From positions 3,782,001-3,846,000 of the forward strand of contig NZ_JAOQNK010000001.1 of NCBI RefSeq assembly GCF_025961315.1: a DNA stretch of 64,000 bases, given 5' to 3'. This DNA is from Sphingobacterium kitahiroshimense. GTDB lineage: Bacteria > Bacteroidota > Bacteroidia > Sphingobacteriales > Sphingobacteriaceae. A model generated the notes under the pieces. That model did not search any database and was not told the DNA's origin. It saw nothing but the letters and a program-made list of their open reading frames with translations. The stretch's first letter is position 1. Each line of letters starts with the position of its first letter. This document shows, one piece after another, positions 52,234 to 61,392 of the stretch. The translations under genes and the position numbers were made by a program.

Positions 52234-53414
52234 ATATAAAAATTTATCTAATTGCCATAATATTGACACTAGTATGTAAAGATACTAGTGCTCAGTCTGT
52301 TAAAACTATTTCTGTGCTTGATTTTGGTGCTAAGCCAAATGATAATGTCAGTGATCAGGAGGCGTTTGAAAAAATGAGCGCCTACGTCAATTCGCGAGGT
52401 GGGCATGTGATCATTAAAATACCTGCAGGAATATTTCTAGTAGGACGGCAAGAGAAAATCGCAGGTGGTAGTTATTATTTAACAGGAAAAGATGTTATTA
52501 GTCTTCAAAACTGCGAGAATGTAACGATCAAGGGTTCGGCGGGGACAAAGTTGTTATTCAATGTAGGCATGCGTTTTGGGTCCTTTCATCCAGCTACGGG
52601 TAAAAGTACCAATAAGACATTCGAATGTGTTGCCAAGAATAACGTTGCCACAGAACGTGCCATGTTAGGGCGGGTGATACATGTTAGAAACAGTAATCAG
52701 ATCAGCATTCAGAATCTCAGTCTGGATGGAAATTTTTATGCCGGGACAGTCAATAACATGAACAGTTTTCCCTTGCGTGGGATTTCTCAAAATTCAGAAT
52801 TTCAGGCTGATAAAATTAACATAGGAGGAGGTTATGGTGACTGCGGGATTCAGATTGAGCACTATGGTATTGTGATATCCCACTCTACCAATGTACTTGT
52901 TGATCATGTTCGGTCCAATCGATTTGGCACGGATGGATTGATGATCGCTAATATCAGTGGCAGTGATAATCATGTCCGTGTTCGCAACTCTACTTTTGAT
53001 TACAACTCGCGTACTGGTATTGCTGTGGGTGGCGGTCAGGATATCACCATCAATAAATGTACGATCTCTAATACAGGACGATTTCTTTATATCTCTACGG
53101 CAACAGGTATCGATATAGAACCTGAAGCAGATGCAACAGTGAAAAATAAGACTGTTAAAAAGGTAACGATCAGTAACTGCATCCTTTCGGGTAACAGTGA
53201 AGGCGCCATTTTAGCTAAATTTGGAGGTGCAAGTTCAGAAGTCCACGTGATGAACTGTGATATATCATCTTCAAGAACAGCGGTCGTTATAGGTCCAAAA
53301 TCAACAAATTTTAGATTTTCTAATAACCGGCTGAATGGTGAACTCATCCTTAATAATAAGAATATGGGTAAGATTTCTGCTAAAGAGCAACGTGTATTAA
53401 ATAAATCAAATTAA
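52230..53414 (+). CDS. Exported right-handed beta-helix protein (pectate-lyase-like fold)
   Basis: This 394-residue protein has a signal peptide (residues 1-21, ending TSAQS) and then VLDFGAKPNDNVSDQEAFEK, the usual start of beta-helix polysaccharide lyase or hydrolase-like folds. Repeating coils such as NVTIKGSAGTKLLF, ILNxI-type NQISIQNLSLDGNF, VRVRNSTFDYNSRTG and KVTISNCILSGNSEG follow. It could cleave or bind the polymer in the periplasm. It is encoded among the glycosyltransferases, overlapping both neighbours by 1-4 bases, so it is an integral part of the operon. Confidence 0.85.
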   Translation: MNIKIYLIAIILTLVCKDTSAQSVKTISVLDFGAKPNDNVSDQEAFEKMSAYVNSRGGHVIIKIPAGIFLVGRQEKIAGGSYYLTGKDVISLQNCENVTIKGSAGTKLLFNVGMRFGSFHPATGKSTNKTFECVAKNNVATERAMLGRVIHVRNSNQISIQNLSLDGNFYAGTVNNMNSFPLRGISQNSEFQADKINIGGGYGDCGIQIEHYGIVISHSTNVLVDHVRSNRFGTDGLMIANISGSDNHVRVRNSTFDYNSRTGIAVGGGQDITINKCTISNTGRFLYISTATGIDIEPEADATVKNKTVKKVTISNCILSGNSEGAILAKFGGASSEVHVMNCDISSSRTAVVIGPKSTNFRFSNNRLNGELILNNKNMGKISAKEQRVLNKSN

Positions 53415-54499
53415 TGAATATTCTCCATATCATCAACAATATGGCCAATGGCGGTGCAGAACGGCTGCTTGTTGATTTTTTACCGCAGTTAAAATCAGAT
53501 CAATGTGATATAAGCTTATTGGTTATCGTTGAATCCACGAGCTTACCCGAATATATCCAGGAATTACGCGATTCAGGCATTCATGTTTATTTTTTAAAAC
53601 ACAGTGGCAGTCTTTATGATTTAAAACTACCATTTGCCATACAAAAATTTTTAAATCAAAAACATTTTGACATTGTTCATGCGCATTTATTTCCGGCGTT
53701 TTATTATGTCGCGTTAGTGAAGCGCATGTTCCGCCGAAAAGAGCGCTATTATTTTACAGAACATAGCATTCATAATAAGCGTATCGATGATAGTCGATTT
53801 AGATCTTTGGAGAAATGGGTTTATAATGCTTTTGATAATCTTATAGTCATTTCCAGTCCCATTAAGGACAAATTGGATCAATGGATTGGCAATTCAGAGA
53901 AGACGGTATTAGTTCGAAATGGACTGAATTTATCGAAGCTACAATCAGCAGAGCTAAAGGATCTGTCCACAATAGATGGTGCGTTAGGACATAAGGACCG
54001 AAAGTATATTTTAATGACTGCTCGATTTGATCATCCAAAACGTCAGGATCTTTTATTGGAAGTTTCCCAATCTCTTCCTGAAAATTATACTATAGTCTTT
54101 GCAGGGGAAGGACCGCAGCTAAACAGTTGCCGTAGCTTAGCTGAGGAGATGGGGATTTCACATCGGATCGTTTTCCTTGGGCATCGTAATGATATTGCTT
54201 CTTTAATGAAATCGGTAGACCTTAATATTTTGTACAGCGAATATGAAGGTATGTCAGGAGTCACGATAGAAGCTATGGCATCAGGCCAGCCATTTTTAGG
54301 TTCCGATGTACCTGGTATCAATGATATTGTTGCCAGTCCTTTGAATCTATTTAAAAATAATCAGGCCACTGAGATTGCAAATAAGATTGTTGCACTATGC
54401 TCTTTGTCGGATACATCTCTGTTGAATCTTCAGATGGAGCAATCAGAAAAGTTTACGATGAAAGCGATGGTAGAAGGATATTTGAAGTTATATCGATAA
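53414..54499 (+). CDS. GT4-type glycosyltransferase (2)
   Basis: This 361-residue GT-B enzyme has NILHIINNMANGGAERLLVD (residues 2-21), HAHLFPAFYYVALVKR, LMTARFDHPKRQDLLLE and the E-x7-E donor site SEYEGMSGVTIEAMASG. It works on the cytoplasmic side of the inner membrane in repeat-unit assembly; the sugar is unknown. The start overlaps the previous stop by one base, and the next gene begins six bases after its end. Confidence 0.92.
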   Translation: MNILHIINNMANGGAERLLVDFLPQLKSDQCDISLLVIVESTSLPEYIQELRDSGIHVYFLKHSGSLYDLKLPFAIQKFLNQKHFDIVHAHLFPAFYYVALVKRMFRRKERYYFTEHSIHNKRIDDSRFRSLEKWVYNAFDNLIVISSPIKDKLDQWIGNSEKTVLVRNGLNLSKLQSAELKDLSTIDGALGHKDRKYILMTARFDHPKRQDLLLEVSQSLPENYTIVFAGEGPQLNSCRSLAEEMGISHRIVFLGHRNDIASLMKSVDLNILYSEYEGMSGVTIEAMASGQPFLGSDVPGINDIVASPLNLFKNNQATEIANKIVALCSLSDTSLLNLQMEQSEKFTMKAMVEGYLKLYR

Positions 54500-54504
54500 A
54501 AACA

Positions 54505-55620
54505 ATGACGATGAAAGGAAAAAAAATATTACATGTTGTTTCTGTATCATTCTCCCTGCGTTATTTTGTGGGTAACCAGTTTCATTATTTTAATGGAAAA
54601 GGATACGAATTTCATGTCGCATGCTCTGGATCTGAAGAATTCGACAATTTAGCTCAAGAATTTGGTTTTAAGCTATTCCCAGTTCCGATTTTGCGCAGTA
54701 TCAATCCCTTGCAAGATATCAAGTCTATTTACAAATTATATCAGTATATCCGGAGGGAAAAATTTGATATTGTTATTGCGCATTCTCCCAAGGGAGGTTT
54801 AATTGGTATGTTGGCAGCATATTTTGCTCAAGTTCCGACTCGTGTTTTTTTTCGTCACGGATTAGTTTTTGAGACAGTTACAGGATTCAAAAAGTACTTA
54901 TTAATTAATATTGAGCGTCTCATTGGCTTTTGTGCCAACTCTATTGTAAATGTAAGTCCCTCCATCAGTAAAATTTCAGATCAGTTACACTTAAATATAT
55001 CTTCTAAAAATGTACTCTTAGGTAAGGGAACGTGCAATGGTATCGATACGGTACGATTCGTACCTCGAGCAGGTTATAAAAACCCTGAAATAACGACTGT
55101 AGGTTTTGTCGGAAGATTATCCAGGGACAAAGGTATCGTTGAGCTTATCGAAGCGTGGAAAATGTTAAGCCATGAATATGGATCCATTCGGTTGTTATTA
55201 GTTGGTCCTGTTGATGAAAGAGACCCTTTGCCCACCGCTACGTTAGAACAGATTAAAAAAAATCCATCTATTAAGTATGTTGGAGGAGTCAGTGATACTG
55301 CTTTGTATTACAATGAGATGGATGTTTTTGTGTTGCCTTCTTATCGGGAAGGATTTCCTACGGTTACCTTAGAAGCTTCTGCGTCGGGATTGCCTATTGT
55401 GACCACTAAAGTGACAGGATGCATCGATTCAATTATCGAAAATGTTACAGGCCTCTTTGCTGAAAACACGGCGAAAAGTCTTTACGAAATGGTAAAATTC
55501 TATATCGATCATTCTGAAATAGCAAGAGAACATGGAGAAAATGGAATTCAATTTGTTCGCGATAATTTTTCTGAAGACTATATATATACAGAAGTTGAAA
55601 AAAAACTTTTAGCACGATAA
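54505..55620 (+). CDS. GT4-type glycosyltransferase (3), PglA-like
   Basis: This 371-residue GT-B enzyme has KILHVVSVSFSLRYFVGNQF at its start, VIAHSPKGGLIGMLAAY, FRHGLVFETVTGFKKYLL, GFVGRLSRDKGIVELIEAW and SYREGFPTVTLEASASG. These features resemble PglA/GT4 enzymes that add HexNAc-type sugars early in repeat assembly. The start is ATG 54505 (or 54511); a far upstream in-frame start would overlap the previous gene by 100 bases. It is the last gene before a 690-base gap and so ends the main operon. Confidence 0.9.
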   Translation: MTMKGKKILHVVSVSFSLRYFVGNQFHYFNGKGYEFHVACSGSEEFDNLAQEFGFKLFPVPILRSINPLQDIKSIYKLYQYIRREKFDIVIAHSPKGGLIGMLAAYFAQVPTRVFFRHGLVFETVTGFKKYLLINIERLIGFCANSIVNVSPSISKISDQLHLNISSKNVLLGKGTCNGIDTVRFVPRAGYKNPEITTVGFVGRLSRDKGIVELIEAWKMLSHEYGSIRLLLVGPVDERDPLPTATLEQIKKNPSIKYVGGVSDTALYYNEMDVFVLPSYREGFPTVTLEASASGLPIVTTKVTGCIDSIIENVTGLFAENTAKSLYEMVKFYIDHSEIAREHGENGIQFVRDNFSEDYIYTEVEKKLLAR

Positions 55621-56312
55621 ATGGTATAAAAATTTTGCGTTTGACTAGCAGACAATAGGCGTAAATATGGATATGACGGTGAATCAATGACGGGCCAAAT
55701 TTCTTTATAATACTTTGCATTTCTCACTCTTTATTAGTTTTTTAGGAGTCTTTATTATTTTTTTTAAATAAAAATTTTAATAGAATCTCTAAAATTCAAG
55801 TTTTCTAAGATCAATCTTGATCTTTTTCGATCTTAAATACGCTCTAATTTGTCTTAAATTCGCATAATTGAGAAATTATCATTCTCAGCTGTAGCGTTTT
55901 ACAATGATTTAACGTTAAGTAAATAAATAGGACAATTATCACTATATTTGTATCATTAAATATTAACTATGTTTACGGTGTGTATCTTTTCTGTTATATA
56001 ATTATATGGCTGAGAATTTTAACTGCTATTATTACCAGATTAGAGCGTCATGTCATCGTTAAAATTTAATTATACTGGTTATTGAAATAAAAAAAGAAGT
56101 CTGGGAAGAATTTCATTTAGCAATTTTAAGATTCAATTAAGGGCTTTACGATATTCAAATGAATCATTGCCGTTTATGATAGTTCTATTCGTTTTTTAAT
56201 AATATATACTTAAATAAACAACCAACCGTTTGAGACGTGCAGTTGTGGAGAGATAAAGTATTAATAATAAGTGTTACGTTGAGTAATTATGTGGTTATAA
56301 GAGTATATAATA
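55621..56312. other. 690-base AT-rich gap at the end of the main operon
   Basis: No gene is seen. An 18-base palindrome (55807-55824, AAGATCAA and TTGATCTT) followed by T-rich sequence may end the main operon. TATATTTG at 55943-55950 matches the -7 consensus but has no -33 partner and is 363 bases before the next start. Confidence 0.5.
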
Positions 56313-57227
56313 ATGAAGGTATTAGTTTTAGGTGGAAATAGCGGTTTTATAGGAAGTCATCTGAGTGATAAATTGGGTGGTTTATTTGATTGCAAGTTTG
56401 TATCAATGCGTAATTTAGATTGGGTTAACGATAATTTCGCTGCAAATTGTGTTATCAATCTTGTTGGAAAAGCACATGACTTTACTGGCACTGCCAAGGA
56501 AGAAGATTTTTACTATGCCAATTTTGAACTTGCAAAAAAAGCTTTTCAAATATTTTTATCATCACCTGCTAGTGTCTTTATTCATATTAGTTCTTTGGCT
56601 GCAATAGAGGAAATAGAGGCCCCAAATCCGTTATCTGAATTTGCTACTTACAACTCTGTAACACCTTATGGCAAATCCAAGCGTGCAGCGGAAGAGTGGT
56701 TACTTGCACAGACACTTCCCTTAGGTAAAAAGCTGATCATTTTGCGTCCACCAATGGTGCATGGTGAAGGAGATAAAGGAAATCTCAATCAATTGTTTAA
56801 ATTAGTAAATAAAGGAATTCCTTATCCACTTACTAAATTTAAAAATAAGCGGTCTTTTCTTTCTATCGAAAATTTTTGTTTCTTTATTGAACAGATCTTA
56901 TTTAAAAAAGACAAGATGGAGACAGGTATTTATCATCTTGCTGATGATGAAACGTTATCATCCAATGAAATTATTAAAATTATTAAAGAAGAGACAGGTT
57001 TTAATACGCCTTGCCTGCCCTTGCCTAAAAGCTTAATACGTTGGATATCTAAGGTCGGTGACCGGACCTCATTACCATTGAATACATGGCGTCTTAAGAA
57101 ACTAACCAGTACTTTGGTTGTATCTAATAAAAAGATAAAGATAGCCTTGTCTATCCAACGTCTACCTCTTACAGCCAAAGAAGGGTTGAGAGAAACTATT
57201 CGATCATTTCAAAATTTAAATCAATAA
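56313..57227 (+). CDS. NAD-dependent sugar epimerase/dehydratase
   Basis: This 304-residue extended SDR has the loop VLGGNSGFIGSHLSDK (residues 5-20), VINLVGKAHD, and the active site TPYGKSKRAAEEWLL (YxxxK). KAHD and ILRPPMVHGEGDKGNL are typical of WbpV-like UDP-HexNAc 4-epimerases/reductases that act with WecA-like initiating transferases. No such transferase is present next to it; instead a 612-base gap follows. The gene stands alone between two gaps, and the exact substrate is unknown. Confidence 0.85.
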   Translation: MKVLVLGGNSGFIGSHLSDKLGGLFDCKFVSMRNLDWVNDNFAANCVINLVGKAHDFTGTAKEEDFYYANFELAKKAFQIFLSSPASVFIHISSLAAIEEIEAPNPLSEFATYNSVTPYGKSKRAAEEWLLAQTLPLGKKLIILRPPMVHGEGDKGNLNQLFKLVNKGIPYPLTKFKNKRSFLSIENFCFFIEQILFKKDKMETGIYHLADDETLSSNEIIKIIKEETGFNTPCLPLPKSLIRWISKVGDRTSLPLNTWRLKKLTSTLVVSNKKIKIALSIQRLPLTAKEGLRETIRSFQNLNQ

Positions 57228-57839
57228 CCCTTTTCATTTTACATTGATTTGTTTTTTAGACAATTGTTCATCTATTATTGCCGGTACAAATAACAGCTTT
57301 TGGCCCATGCACTATTATGCAAATGTTCACAGAAATTTCTCTTGATATTTATGTGTATGCTGTTTCGAAGCCTGCTGAATATCACTACACTTATTATCGT
57401 AATAATAACCAAACAATAAACTAGGAAACGACGTGTATAGCTGCAGTTCTATTCGGCATATTAAGGAAACAAATAGGCGATTTAGCATTGCCAGGTAATT
57501 GCCCTCAACCGGTAAAGAGCTAGCCTTGAAAAACCAAATTTGATAAAACATTTACACGAAGCTTTCAGTATTTCTTTTTATTCTCCGTGATTTGAGCTCC
57601 TATTGTACTGGACTATACATCTTTTTTCACGTTTTCAGAAGTGTTAATGTATGTTAAACGATAAAAGTAGGCATATTTATTGCGATTAGCGAATCAGCCT
57701 TTTACTTTATATCAATGAAATTGTTACATTTCAATATGAAACCGTTTCAGCTAAGTTAACAAGTAACGGGATCATCAATTTAAAATTAGCATCACAATGA
57801 AGCTAATTTTAAAGCAATAACAACATAATAATTTGAAAA
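57228..57839. other. 612-base gene-free gap before the UDP-HexNAc dehydrogenase
   Basis: I find no gene; short open frames on the minus strand have no family features. The right end holds an AT-rich 12-bp stem (57779-57790 with 57802-57813) with an 11-base loop, 26 bases before the next start, perhaps part of the leader. A WecA-type transferase gene would be usual at this place, but I see no recognisable remnant. Confidence 0.5.
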
Positions 57840-59165
57840 ATGATGAATGATAAAAATACAAGTGCCTTACAATCCATAGTTGCAAATACTCATATCGCTG
57901 TCATTGGCTTAGGCTATGTTGGATTGCCATTGGCTATAGAGCTTTCAAAAAAGTACGATGTTTTGGGTTTCGATATCAATGAGGGGCGCATCAGCGAGCT
58001 TCGCCAAGGAAAAGATAGTACAAAAGAAGCTGATTTAGCAGATCTAGCCGCAGTCATGGAATTGCAGAAAAGTGCTACCATCGGATTATCTTTTTCCAGT
58101 GCAGTAGAAGATCTCCGTCGCTACAATACCTTTATTATTACGGTGCCTACACCAATAGATAAATTTAAAACACCCGATCTGCGGTTATTGCTTCGTGCTT
58201 CTGACATGATCGGTAGTGTATTAAAGGTAGGCGATATTGTCATTTATGAGTCTACCGTTTATCCGGGCTGTACCGAAGAGGACTGTGTCCCTGTTTTAGA
58301 AAAAACCTCTGGATTGGTTTTTAATCAAGATTTTTATGTAGGTTATTCTCCAGAACGTATCAATCCTGGAGATAAAGTCAATACATTGACCAAAATCAAA
58401 AAAGTAACTTCTGGTTCCACACCTGCTATTGCTGCGCGGGTCGATCAATTGTATGGATCTATTATCGTTGCAGGCACACATATGGCACCTAATATAAAAG
58501 TTGCAGAGGCATCCAAGGCTATTGAAAATGCACAGCGCGATGTAAATATTTCGTTTGTCAATGAGCTATCACTTATTTTTGATCGGATCGGTATCGATAC
58601 CCATGATGTAATAGAAGCCGCGAGCACCAAATGGAATTTTTTAAAATACAAACCCGGATTAGTAGGAGGGCATTGTATCGGTGTAGATCCCTATTATCTT
58701 GCACATAAAGCTCAGGAACTCGGTTATGATCCACAGGTTATCCTTTCAGGACGAAGAGTCAATGACAATATGGGAGCATTCGTTGCCGATAAAGTTATTA
58801 AATTGATGATTCAAAAAGATCTAAAGATCAAGGGCTCCCGTACACTGATCTTGGGCATCACTTTTAAGGAAAACTGTACCGATGTGCGCAATACCAAAGT
58901 GGTCGATATTTATCACGAATTGCGATCGTTTGGTGTTGAGGTCGATATTTACGATCCTTGGGCTAATGTTGCCGAAGTCAAGAAAGAGTATGATTTGGAT
59001 TTACTTCATGACCTAGAAGGAGCTAAGACCTATGCAGCAGTCATAATTGCTGTTGCACATGATCAATTTATCGAACTTGATTATGAAACCATAAAACAGA
59101 AAAATGGAATTATTTTCGATACCAAAGCATGTTTAGACCGTTCAATAGTAGATGGTAGATTATAG
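57840..59165 (+). CDS. UDP-N-acetylhexosamine 6-dehydrogenase (TviB/WbpO-like)
   Basis: This 441-residue nucleotide-sugar dehydrogenase oxidises C6 of a UDP-HexNAc to the uronic acid. The NAD domain begins AVIGLGYVGLPLAIELSKKY (residues 19-38). FIITVPTPID is present, as is the catalytic cysteine in GLVGGHCIGVDPYYLAHKA. This set is typical of the TviB/WbpO/WbpA branch, not Ugd. UDP-GalNAcA or UDP-GlcNAcA is the likely product. ATG at 57843 is an equally possible start. Two hairpins follow. Confidence 0.92.
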   Translation: MMNDKNTSALQSIVANTHIAVIGLGYVGLPLAIELSKKYDVLGFDINEGRISELRQGKDSTKEADLADLAAVMELQKSATIGLSFSSAVEDLRRYNTFIITVPTPIDKFKTPDLRLLLRASDMIGSVLKVGDIVIYESTVYPGCTEEDCVPVLEKTSGLVFNQDFYVGYSPERINPGDKVNTLTKIKKVTSGSTPAIAARVDQLYGSIIVAGTHMAPNIKVAEASKAIENAQRDVNISFVNELSLIFDRIGIDTHDVIEAASTKWNFLKYKPGLVGGHCIGVDPYYLAHKAQELGYDPQVILSGRRVNDNMGAFVADKVIKLMIQKDLKIKGSRTLILGITFKENCTDVRNTKVVDIYHELRSFGVEVDIYDPWANVAEVKKEYDLDLLHDLEGAKTYAAVIIAVAHDQFIELDYETIKQKNGIIFDTKACLDRSIVDGRL

Positions 59166-59201
59166 GTCAAACATGACCTATAATTGCAGTACTATAGTAC
59201 T
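59160..59201 (+). terminator. Tandem hairpins after the UDP-HexNAc dehydrogenase
   Basis: A 10-bp stem TTATAGGTCA (59160-59169) with TGACCTATAA (59174-59183) includes the stop codon; a 14-base palindrome AGTACTATAGTACT follows at 59188-59201. Together they can end transcription, although the T run is poor. Confidence 0.6.
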
Positions 59202-59348
59202 ATAATGGATATTCTTTTACAAAAATAAAAGCATATCCAATCAATTATTTTCAATTCAACATGAAAATGGATGACACTTATTTAATAAAATGTGTCATAT
59301 CTAATAAACCTACTCTATAAAGTTATTTTTTCTTAACAAAATTTTAAT

Positions 59349-59379
59349 TTGTACATTTAAATTAGATTGAGTACTTTTG
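59349..59379 (+). promoter_or_regulatory. Promoter of the winged-helix regulator/ugd unit
   Basis: TTG at 59349-59351 (as TTTG from 59348), a 20-base spacer and TACTTTTG at 59372-59379 match the consensus fully. The start codon is at 59403. Confidence 0.75.
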
Positions 59380-59388
59380 TTACTCAAT
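59366..59388. promoter_or_regulatory. Palindromic operator candidate over the -7 element
   Basis: ATTGAGTA (59366-59373) and TACTCAAT (59381-59388) form a perfect 8-bp inverted repeat with a 7-base centre lying on the -7 box. TTAGAT and ATCTAA extend it with a 2-base offset. Its position would let a dimeric regulator, perhaps the adjacent winged-helix protein, block the promoter. Confidence 0.6.
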
Positions 59389-59402
59389 ATCTAATCAACT
59401 TA

Positions 59403-59912
59403 ATGCTAGATTCGCTGATCACTTCAAAAACAAGACTCAAATTACTGATCAAATTTTTTGTATCAGCCAGCAATCGTGGCTATTTGCGAGGTATGGCAGA
59501 TGAATTTAAAGAGTCAACCAATTCCATTCGTAAAGAGCTCAATCAATTGACCGAAGCCGGTTATCTGCTTCGGGAAGATAGCGAACACAAAGTTTATTAT
59601 CGTGCCAATATTGCTCATTCCCTGTTTTCCTCACTTCAAGGTTTAATCCACAATTTTTTGGGTATCGAAGTTTTTGTAGATCAAGTATTAGCACGTGCTG
59701 GCGATGTACATGAAGTGGCTCTGCTGGGCGATTATGCTCAAGGTTTGGATTCTGGGCATATTGAGGTTTTGGTCCTAGGAGTGGAGCTCAATATGGACTA
59801 TTTAGAGCAGGCAGCTTTAAAAGCTGGCACAATCCTTGGTAAGGAGGTCTCGATTTATACCGAGTCTTTAGATCAAGTCAATGGTAAGATTATACTCTAT
59901 CAAAAAGCTTAG
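59403..59912 (+). CDS. Winged-helix regulator with nucleotidyltransferase-like domain
   Basis: This 169-residue protein has an N-terminal winged helix (about residues 5-70: SLITSKTRLKLLIKFFVSAS, SIRKELNQLTEAGYLLREDS) of the ArsR-like kind that also appears in wHTH proteins linked to polysaccharide loci. The C-terminal part (HEVALLGDYAQGLDSGHIEV) resembles a degenerate nucleotidyltransferase fold, lacking the usual catalytic GSxA..D pattern in clear form. The start at 59403 follows from the promoter; a TTG at 59367 falls inside it. It is co-directional with ugd 60 bases downstream and probably controls this unit. Confidence 0.82.
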   Translation: MLDSLITSKTRLKLLIKFFVSASNRGYLRGMADEFKESTNSIRKELNQLTEAGYLLREDSEHKVYYRANIAHSLFSSLQGLIHNFLGIEVFVDQVLARAGDVHEVALLGDYAQGLDSGHIEVLVLGVELNMDYLEQAALKAGTILGKEVSIYTESLDQVNGKIILYQKA

Positions 59913-59972
59913 AAGCTTTACTATAAGAAAAACATAATTAACAAATTTTAAAATTAATTTGAGGTTATAAAA

Positions 59973-61355
59973 ATGAGAGAAATTAAGAAAATAACCTGTA
60001 TTGGAGCAGGTTATGTAGGCGGGCCTACCATGTCGGTTATTGCTCAAAAAAATCCGAATGTTACGATCACTGTAGTCGATTTAAATCAGGTGCGTATTGA
60101 TGCCTGGAATGATGCCGATCTAAGCAAGCTCCCGATATATGAGCCGGGTTTAGATGCCGTGGTTGGTGAAGCAAGAGGACGCAATCTGTTTTTTTCTACC
60201 GATGTAGACAAAGCGATTGATGAAGCAGACATGATCTTTATTTCGGTCAATACCCCAACCAAGACTTACGGAAAAGGTAAAGGACAGGCAGCAGATCTGA
60301 AATATATCGAGCTATGTGCCCGTCAGATAGCCCGTGTGGCCAAAGATGATAAAATTGTCGTAGAGAAGTCTACCTTGCCCGTACGTACGGCCGATGCCTT
60401 AAAAAGTATTTTGGGGAATACCGGTAATAACGTCAATTTTCACATTCTTTCCAATCCCGAGTTTTTAGCTGAGGGAACAGCTGTTACCGATTTACATAAC
60501 CCAGATCGTGTTTTGATCGGTGGTGAAGATGCAGAAGCAATCGAAGCCTTGGTGCAGATATACGAAGCTTGGGTACCACGCGAGCGTATTTTGACAACCA
60601 ATTTATGGTCATCCGAACTGTCCAAATTAGTAGCCAATGCATTTCTTGCGCAACGTGTTTCTTCTATCAATGCCATTTCAGAGCTGTGTGAAGTAACAGG
60701 AGCCAATGTCGATGAAGTTTCACGAGCTATAGGTTACGATTCAAGAATTGGATCCAAATTCTTAAAAGCATCCGTTGGTTTTGGTGGATCATGTTTTCAA
60801 AAAGATATTTTAAATCTGGTTTATATAGCACGTTCATATGGCCTTACTGCTGTAGCAGATTATTGGGAGCAGGTTATTATTTTAAATGATCACCAAAAAT
60901 CAAGATTTGCGCAGAATATCATTAAGACCATGTACAATACCGTCAATGGTAAGAAGATTGCATTTTTAGGTTGGGCTTTTAAGAAAGATACCAATGACAC
61001 GCGTGAGTCTGCCGCTATTTATGTTGCAGATCATCTGTTAGAAGAAGAGGCGGAGATTGTTGTTTACGATCCGAAAGTACCAGCAGAGCAAATTTATAGA
61101 GATTTAGATTACTTAGGAACACGTTCGCCAGAAGATAACCGTCGTTTGGTAACTGTGGTGAGCGATCCTTATTTAGCGTTAGATGAAGCACATGCGGCAG
61201 CAGTACTGACCGAATGGGATGAATTTAAGCAATACGACTGGTCTAAAATTAAGGCAACAATGAAAAAACCTGCATTTGTGTTCGACGGTCGCAAGCTATT
61301 GGACAGAAAAGAATTAGAGGGGTTAGGGTTTGATTATTACGCGATTGGCGAGTAG
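59973..61355 (+). CDS. ugd: UDP-glucose 6-dehydrogenase
   Basis: This 460-residue enzyme oxidises UDP-glucose to UDP-glucuronate with NAD. It has CIGAGYVGGPTMSVIA (residues 10-25), SVNTPTKTYGKGKG, EKSTLPVRTAD, and the catalytic Cys in ASVGFGGSCFQKDILNL (near residue 272), plus FLGWAFKKDTNDTRESAA. The length and these motifs resemble the eukaryotic-like Ugd of Bacteroidota. A broken copy lies at 31005-31405. The product feeds both the UDP-xylose synthase (29889) and the UDP-glucuronate 4-epimerase (62408). Confidence 0.96.
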   Translation: MREIKKITCIGAGYVGGPTMSVIAQKNPNVTITVVDLNQVRIDAWNDADLSKLPIYEPGLDAVVGEARGRNLFFSTDVDKAIDEADMIFISVNTPTKTYGKGKGQAADLKYIELCARQIARVAKDDKIVVEKSTLPVRTADALKSILGNTGNNVNFHILSNPEFLAEGTAVTDLHNPDRVLIGGEDAEAIEALVQIYEAWVPRERILTTNLWSSELSKLVANAFLAQRVSSINAISELCEVTGANVDEVSRAIGYDSRIGSKFLKASVGFGGSCFQKDILNLVYIARSYGLTAVADYWEQVIILNDHQKSRFAQNIIKTMYNTVNGKKIAFLGWAFKKDTNDTRESAAIYVADHLLEEEAEIVVYDPKVPAEQIYRDLDYLGTRSPEDNRRLVTVVSDPYLALDEAHAAAVLTEWDEFKQYDWSKIKATMKKPAFVFDGRKLLDRKELEGLGFDYYAIGE

Positions 61356-61392
61356 ATAGTAAAATTAAGATTTATTTAGCAGTAATAGTTTA

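Noticed and set aside
55943..55950. TATATTTG as a promoter for the epimerase at 56313
   Set aside because: It is 363 bases away from the start and lacks a -33 element, so a chance match in AT-rich DNA is as likely.
57327..57551. Minus-strand frame of 74 codons in the gap before the UDP-HexNAc dehydrogenase
   Set aside because: There are no family features, promoter or plausible composition; it is likely a chance frame in AT-rich sequence.
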